From assembly GCF_014836905.1 (NCBI RefSeq), contig NZ_JACSPZ010000002.1, positions 558,001 through 622,000 on the forward strand: a DNA stretch of 64,000 nucleotides. Reading direction: 5' to 3'. Source of the DNA: Solibacillus faecavium (GTDB lineage: Bacteria; Bacillota; Bacilli; Bacillales_A; Planococcaceae). The notes under the pieces were generated by a model that saw only the letters and a program-made list of their open reading frames with translations, searched no databases and had not been told where the DNA came from. Positions 60,196-64,000 of the stretch are shown piece by piece (positions within the stretch are counted from its first letter, which is position 1; every line of letters starts with the position of its first letter). A program made the position numbers and the translations under genes.

Positions 60196-60440
60196 AGAAA
60201 AAGTAAAAGCATATTGAAGACGAGTAAGTGGCACTTGGCTAAAAAAGAGAGCACATTCCAAAGGCTGAAAGAATGGCATAGCAAAACCTACCGAACCTAC
60301 TTCAACAAGCTCCTAAAAAATAGGCGCCGACTCAGCGTTATGAGATTAAGTGGGATGTATGACTATACATTCAATTTAGGTGGTACCACGGAAACTGCAC
60401 TTTTCGTCCTAATTTCTAGGATGAAAAGTGTTTTTTATTT
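60196..60440 (+). ncRNA. T-box leader (proline-type) of proBA
   Basis: The conserved T-box sequence AGGTGGTACCACGG is at 60378-60391, followed by a terminator hairpin (60398-60410 with 60418-60430, arm CACTTTTCGTCCT) and TTTTTT. Stem I runs from GAAGACGAGTAAG to GAACCTACTTC; the specifier is read as CCT at 60296-60298 (CCU, proline), as in the proBA T-box of B. subtilis. Uncharged tRNA-Pro should stabilise the antiterminator and allow proB-proA expression. Confidence 0.88.
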
Positions 60441-60462
60441 GTATGTTATTGGAGGCGCTTTT

Positions 60463-61545
60463 ATGGAAAGAAAACGTATTGTTGTAAAAATTGGAAGCAG
60501 CTCATTAACGAACAATAAAGGTGAGCTCGATTATGAAAAATTTCAGGATCATGTAGCGGCACTCGCAGCATTAAAACATGCCGGTCATGAAGTGATATTA
60601 GTATCTTCCGGGGCAGTCGCTGCCGGATTCAGAAAGCTTGGCTATTCCTCTAGACCTGTCACATTAAAAGGTAAGCAGGCAGCTGCGGCAGTTGGCCAAA
60701 GTGTGTTAATTCAAGCTTACTCAGATGAATTCGACACGTATAAGGTAACACCAGCACAAATATTATTAACGCACTCTGACTTTAGCGATAAACAGCGCTA
60801 TAAAAATGCGTATGAAACTTTAACAGAGCTATTGGAACGTTCCATTATTCCGATCATTAATGAAAATGATACCGTTTCTGTTGCTGAGTTGACTTTTGGT
60901 GATAATGATATGCTATCTGCTTTAGTAAGTGGGTTAATTCATGCAGATCAATTAGTAATTCTGACGGATGTCAACGGTTTGTATACAGCCAATCCCCTAA
61001 CAAACCCGAATGCTATACGAATAGATCTGATTGAGGAAATTACGGATGAAATGTTAGGATTTGCTTCCGGTTCTGGCTCAAAGGTTGGAACAGGTGGTAT
61101 GCAATCAAAGCTGGCGGCAGCAAAATTTGCTACTAATGCCGGTGTAGATGTGTTTATCGGTACGGGATGCGGATCTGAAAAATTAATTGAAATTTTAGAA
61201 AATAAAGGTGATGGCACTTATTTTAAATGTAATGAAAAAGCCATCCCTACGAATAAACAATGGGTAACGCTAACAAAATCTTCGGGTAAGCTTTTTATCG
61301 ATGAAGGTGCTGTACAGGCGTTACAACATGGAGGAAAAAGTTTATTGCCAGCTGGTGTATATGCATTTGAGGGCCAGTTTGAAAAAGGTGATGTTGTAGA
61401 AGTTTTTGACCGCCATACATGCATTGGACGCGGCGAAGTAATGTATTCATCATCTGAATTGGAGCTCGCGATGGGTAAACGTACCGCTGAACTTATGCAT
61501 GTACCAATCGAGGTCATTCACCGGAACCAATGGGTAAAAATATAG
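60463..61545 (+). CDS. proB: Glutamate 5-kinase (ProB)
   Basis: 361 residues. Amino-acid-kinase domain with VVKIGSSSLTNNKGELD (5-20), SSGAVAAGFRKLG, NENDTVSVAEL, DNDMLSALVS, and the C-terminal PUA domain (about 275-361). It phosphorylates glutamate in the first step of proline synthesis. The long frame from 60142 runs through the T-box and is not the gene; the ATG at 60463 has GGAGG just upstream. Followed by proA after 12 bp. Confidence 0.96.
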   Translation: MERKRIVVKIGSSSLTNNKGELDYEKFQDHVAALAALKHAGHEVILVSSGAVAAGFRKLGYSSRPVTLKGKQAAAAVGQSVLIQAYSDEFDTYKVTPAQILLTHSDFSDKQRYKNAYETLTELLERSIIPIINENDTVSVAELTFGDNDMLSALVSGLIHADQLVILTDVNGLYTANPLTNPNAIRIDLIEEITDEMLGFASGSGSKVGTGGMQSKLAAAKFATNAGVDVFIGTGCGSEKLIEILENKGDGTYFKCNEKAIPTNKQWVTLTKSSGKLFIDEGAVQALQHGGKSLLPAGVYAFEGQFEKGDVVEVFDRHTCIGRGEVMYSSSELELAMGKRTAELMHVPIEVIHRNQWVKI

Positions 61546-61557
61546 GGAGGTAGGAAT

Positions 61558-62823
61558 ATGACACAAATAATGGAAAACGAAGTAGTAGCAAAAGGAAAGC
61601 GCGCAAAAAAGGCGAGCTATGAGACAAATGTAAAAAGTACTTCCGAAAAAAATAAAGCGTTGGAAAGTATAGCACATCAGCTATTAACAGATATGGACAT
61701 CATTCTATCTGAAAATAATAAAGATATCATTTCCGGGAAAGAAAACGGCTTAGATGATGCCACATTAGATCGTATTCTATTAAACGAAATGCGTATTAAA
61801 GCGATGAGCGATGCCATCATCCAGCTCATTCAACTGGAAGATCCAGTCGGTGAAGTACTAGAGGAAATTATGAAAGAAAATGGACTTCGCATTATTAAAA
61901 AACGTGTACCACTCGGTGTTATCGGCATGATTTATGAAGCAAGACCGAATGTTACAGTCGATGCTGCTACCCTTTCACTAAAGACAGGTAATTCGGTTCT
62001 TTTACGCGGAAGCTCATCAGCGAAATATTCGAATATTGCACTAGTCGCATCCATTCACCGCGCTTTAGAAGCAGTGAGCTACCCGACAGACGCTGTTTTA
62101 CTCATTGAAGATACGAGTCGCGAAACTGCAAAAGCACTATTTACATTAAACGATTATTTAGACGTACTCATTCCACGAGGCGGTAAAAAATTGATTGACT
62201 TAGTCGTTCGCGAATCAACTGTCCCGGTTTTGGAAACAGGTGCAGGTAACTGCCATATTTATTTGGATGTTGCAGCTAATATTGAGATGGCAAAGTCCAT
62301 AGTAAAAAATGCAAAAACACAGCGACTTTCTGTATGTAATACCGCGGAAAGCCTGCTTATTCATCAAGATTTTTTCAATATTTACGGGAAAGATTTTTTA
62401 CATTTCCTGCATCATGAGCTTGGCATTAAAGTCTATGGCGACAAGCATGTGTGTGAAATATTGGATAGCGCGATTCCTGCTGAGGATGAGCACTATGCCG
62501 AGGAGTTTCTTGACCTGACATTAAGTATAAAAGTCGTCGAAGATGTTTTCGAGGCCATCCATCATATAAATCATTACGGAACAAATCATTCAGAAGCCAT
62601 CATTACCGATAATATACAAAATGCTAACATATTTTTAAATTCTGTTGATGCTGCTGCCGTTTACCATAATGCTTCTACCCGCTTTACGGACGGTTTTGAA
62701 TTTGGATATGGGGCGGAAATCGGTATTTCAACCCAGAAATTGCATGCACGAGGACCTATGGGACTACCTGCATTAACTTCTACTAAATATTTCATTCATG
62801 GTAACGGTCAAATTCGACAATAA
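61558..62823 (+). CDS. proA: Glutamate-5-semialdehyde dehydrogenase / gamma-glutamyl phosphate reductase (ProA)
   Basis: 421 residues, aldehyde-dehydrogenase fold. Markers are [41 protein letters not shown], and the catalytic Cys in [14 protein letters not shown]; it ends [25 protein letters not shown]. It reduces glutamyl phosphate to the semialdehyde that cyclises to pyrroline carboxylate. Good AGGGAGGTAGG site, in operon with proB under the T-box. Confidence 0.96.
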   Translation: MTQIMENEVVAKGKRAKKASYETNVKSTSEKNKALESIAHQLLTDMDIILSENNKDIISGKENGLDDATLDRILLNEMRIKAMSDAIIQLIQLEDPVGEVLEEIMKENGLRIIKKRVPLGVIGMIYEARPNVTVDAATLSLKTGNSVLLRGSSSAKYSNIALVASIHRALEAVSYPTDAVLLIEDTSRETAKALFTLNDYLDVLIPRGGKKLIDLVVRESTVPVLETGAGNCHIYLDVAANIEMAKSIVKNAKTQRLSVCNTAESLLIHQDFFNIYGKDFLHFLHHELGIKVYGDKHVCEILDSAIPAEDEHYAEEFLDLTLSIKVVEDVFEAIHHINHYGTNHSEAIITDNIQNANIFLNSVDAAAVYHNASTRFTDGFEFGYGAEIGISTQKLHARGPMGLPALTSTKYFIHGNGQIRQ

Positions 62824-62853
62824 TGGCTGTTTACAGAAAGTAGGTTCCCCACT

Positions 62854-63744
62854 ATGAATGTCGGCTCAATGATTAAGCTCACTATTTCTATGGCTATTTT
62901 CGGTTCCATTGGATTTTTCACTACTCAGACAGGCTTACCTGCTGTGGAGCTCGTGTTTGTCCGTTGCATTTGCGCAACAATCTTTTTAGGAGGACTTTGG
63001 CTTCTAACTGGTGGACATAAAACAGAAGTATGGGAAAGAAAAGAAGTATTAAAGACTGTATTATGCGGTGTATTTATCGTCCTGAATTGGGTGTTTTTAT
63101 TTAAGGCATTTGAAGTCATGTCTATATCGATTGCGATTTCCATCTATAATCTGGCACCTATATTTGTGTTAATGTTAGGTTCCGTCTTTTTGGCGGAAAA
63201 GATGGGAATACGGTCGATTTGTGCAACAGTTATTTGTTTTTTAGGAAGCATTCTTATTGTTGGCATTGATAGCTTTACGAGTATCGCCCAATTTTTGAAT
63301 TCCGGGTTTGTATGGGCGCTGCTATCAGCGATATGCTATGCATTAACGATGTTTACGAGTAAAACGATTCAAGGTATGTCTTCCTATGCATTAACCTTCG
63401 TCCAAACAATGGTAGGGATCGTCTTACTGTTTCCATTAAGCGACTTTAATGCATTTACTAATTTAACGAATACGAATTGGCTCTATATACTCGGTACAGG
63501 ATTTATCCATACTGGCTTTGTCTACTATTTGTTTTTTGACAGTATACGAGATTTACCTACTGTAATTGTATCTGTACTCGTTTTTGTAGATCCTGTTGTA
63601 GCTATTTTACTCGATGCCATCTTCCTGTCATTCCGACCAAGCTTTTTGCAAGTAGCTGGTATTATACTGATTTTCGGCAGTATTTTATATACTGTTTTTT
63701 ATCCACCACAACAAGCTGAAACAGTGAAATCAAATAGTTCCTAA
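62854..63744 (+). CDS. DMT-superfamily transporter (EamA type)
   Basis: 296 residues, ten membrane helices in two EamA repeats (residues ~6-145 and ~150-285), with SIAISIYNLAPIFVLMLGSVFLAEK in the first and TVIVSVLVFVDPVVAILLDAIFL in the second. Exporters of amino acids or metabolites. It starts 30 bp after proA on the same strand and shares a terminator at 63746, so it is probably read with proBA and could export proline-related metabolites; that is inference. Confidence 0.88.
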   Translation: MNVGSMIKLTISMAIFGSIGFFTTQTGLPAVELVFVRCICATIFLGGLWLLTGGHKTEVWERKEVLKTVLCGVFIVLNWVFLFKAFEVMSISIAISIYNLAPIFVLMLGSVFLAEKMGIRSICATVICFLGSILIVGIDSFTSIAQFLNSGFVWALLSAICYALTMFTSKTIQGMSSYALTFVQTMVGIVLLFPLSDFNAFTNLTNTNWLYILGTGFIHTGFVYYLFFDSIRDLPTVIVSVLVFVDPVVAILLDAIFLSFRPSFLQVAGIILIFGSILYTVFYPPQQAETVKSNSS

Positions 63745-63745
63745 A

Positions 63746-63799
63746 AATAAAACTCTAATTAGTAAGGTGCACATTCCCCATACTAATTAGAGTTTTATT
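63746..63799. terminator. Bidirectional terminator after the proBA-EamA operon
   Basis: Perfect 19-bp stem (63746-63764 with 63781-63799, arm AATAAAACTCTAATTAGTA). It serves both converging transcripts. Confidence 0.9.
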
Positions 63800-63800
63800 G

Positions 63801-64000
63801 TTAACTGAATTGAGCCAATTGTTTTGGGACTAATATTTTATCTGCAAACCAAATATTATGCAGCTTCGATTTATCCCCAATATAAATAACAACAATTTCA
63901 ATCATTTTCTGTTGTTTATACTGTGTAACAGCTACCCGCCATTCTTCTTCCTGCGGGAAATTTTCAAATAACAGTTCATTGCATAACAAATAAACTTTTC
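63801..64000 (-). CDS. Hypothetical protein, 5' end outside window
   Basis: At least 66 residues; the frame is open to the right edge, so the TTG at 63989 is not necessarily its start. Visible sequence: NELLFENFPQEEEWRVAVTQYKQQKMIEIVVIYIGDKSKLHNIWFADKILVPKQLAQFS. It looks like a compact beta-rich soluble protein; I recognise no family. Confidence 0.5.
   Translation of the reverse strand, partial: KVYLLCNELLFENFPQEEEWRVAVTQYKQQKMIEIVVIYIGDKSKLHNIWFADKILVPKQLAQFS

Noticed and set aside
60142-60462. N-terminal 107-codon extension of proB
   Set aside because: It translates the T-box leader and terminator; the true start has its own GGAGG site at 60451.

Overview
The window looks like chromosomal DNA of a low-GC, spore-forming Bacillales bacterium, most likely Planococcaceae (Solibacillus/Lysinibacillus-like). 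Support comes from a tricistronic germinant-receptor operon, Gram-positive lipoproteins and strong Shine-Dalgarno sequences, a T-box proBA operon, WalR- and MhqR-type sites, SLH-type surface proteins, and AT-rich spacers with Rho-independent terminators. The genus is inference from gene content. No rRNA or tRNA gene was seen.

Layout. 1-5 kb: the end of a YndJ-like gene, a YkvI-like transporter and a large KatE catalase. 5-8 kb: an ABC exporter, small membrane proteins and an ECF sigma factor in one overlapping operon that recalls the Bacillus subtilis sigY operon in different order. 8-15 kb: an MBL hydrolase, the gerA-gerB-gerC operon, a BCCT transporter, and a CtaG/DUF2243 pair. 16-19 kb: a SigV/RsiV-like lysozyme-response pair, an amidohydrolase and a GNAT. 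19-24 kb: FMN reductase, YceI (two MhqR-type operators), a DUF2500 protein, a Zur-type controlled ZinT lipoprotein, a broken kinase and two VOC proteins. 24-28 kb is a scarred accessory patch: an IS150-type element, a broken S66 peptidase, two diverged copies of a ~370-bp non-coding segment and small orphan ORFs. 29-40 kb: serine acetyltransferase, an arsenite-type exporter with a double-HTH MerR regulator, HelD, an XRE/TPR regulator divergent from an MFS exporter with three 17-bp sites between them, and a two-gene operon of unknown function. 40-53 kb: zinc-ribbon proteins, a YocH-like wall protein with a WalR box, a MATE exporter, a YcdB/SLH protein, Na/Pi transporter, GDPD, DsbA and aspartokinase. 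53-64 kb: TopB, paired FluC channels, DegV, a ComX-like sigma factor, the Pro T-box with proB and proA, and a DMT exporter.

The most unusual material is non-coding or regulatory. A modular hairpin repeat occurs in three copies (5.2, 19.0 and 57.1 kb). A degenerate ~21-bp tandem repeat lies at 34.7 kb. Two GC-rich structured elements share ends but have different central hairpins (39.8 and 58.7 kb). A seven-codon leader ORF has an in-frame stop followed by 31 more open codons (57.4 kb). A gerC gene has no ATG/GTG/TTG start ahead of its lipoprotein signal. No defence island, CRISPR array, prophage or biosynthetic cluster is visible. The best candidates for something undescribed are the sigma/ABC operon, the XRE-MFS control region with the unknown gene pair next to it, and the modular repeats.
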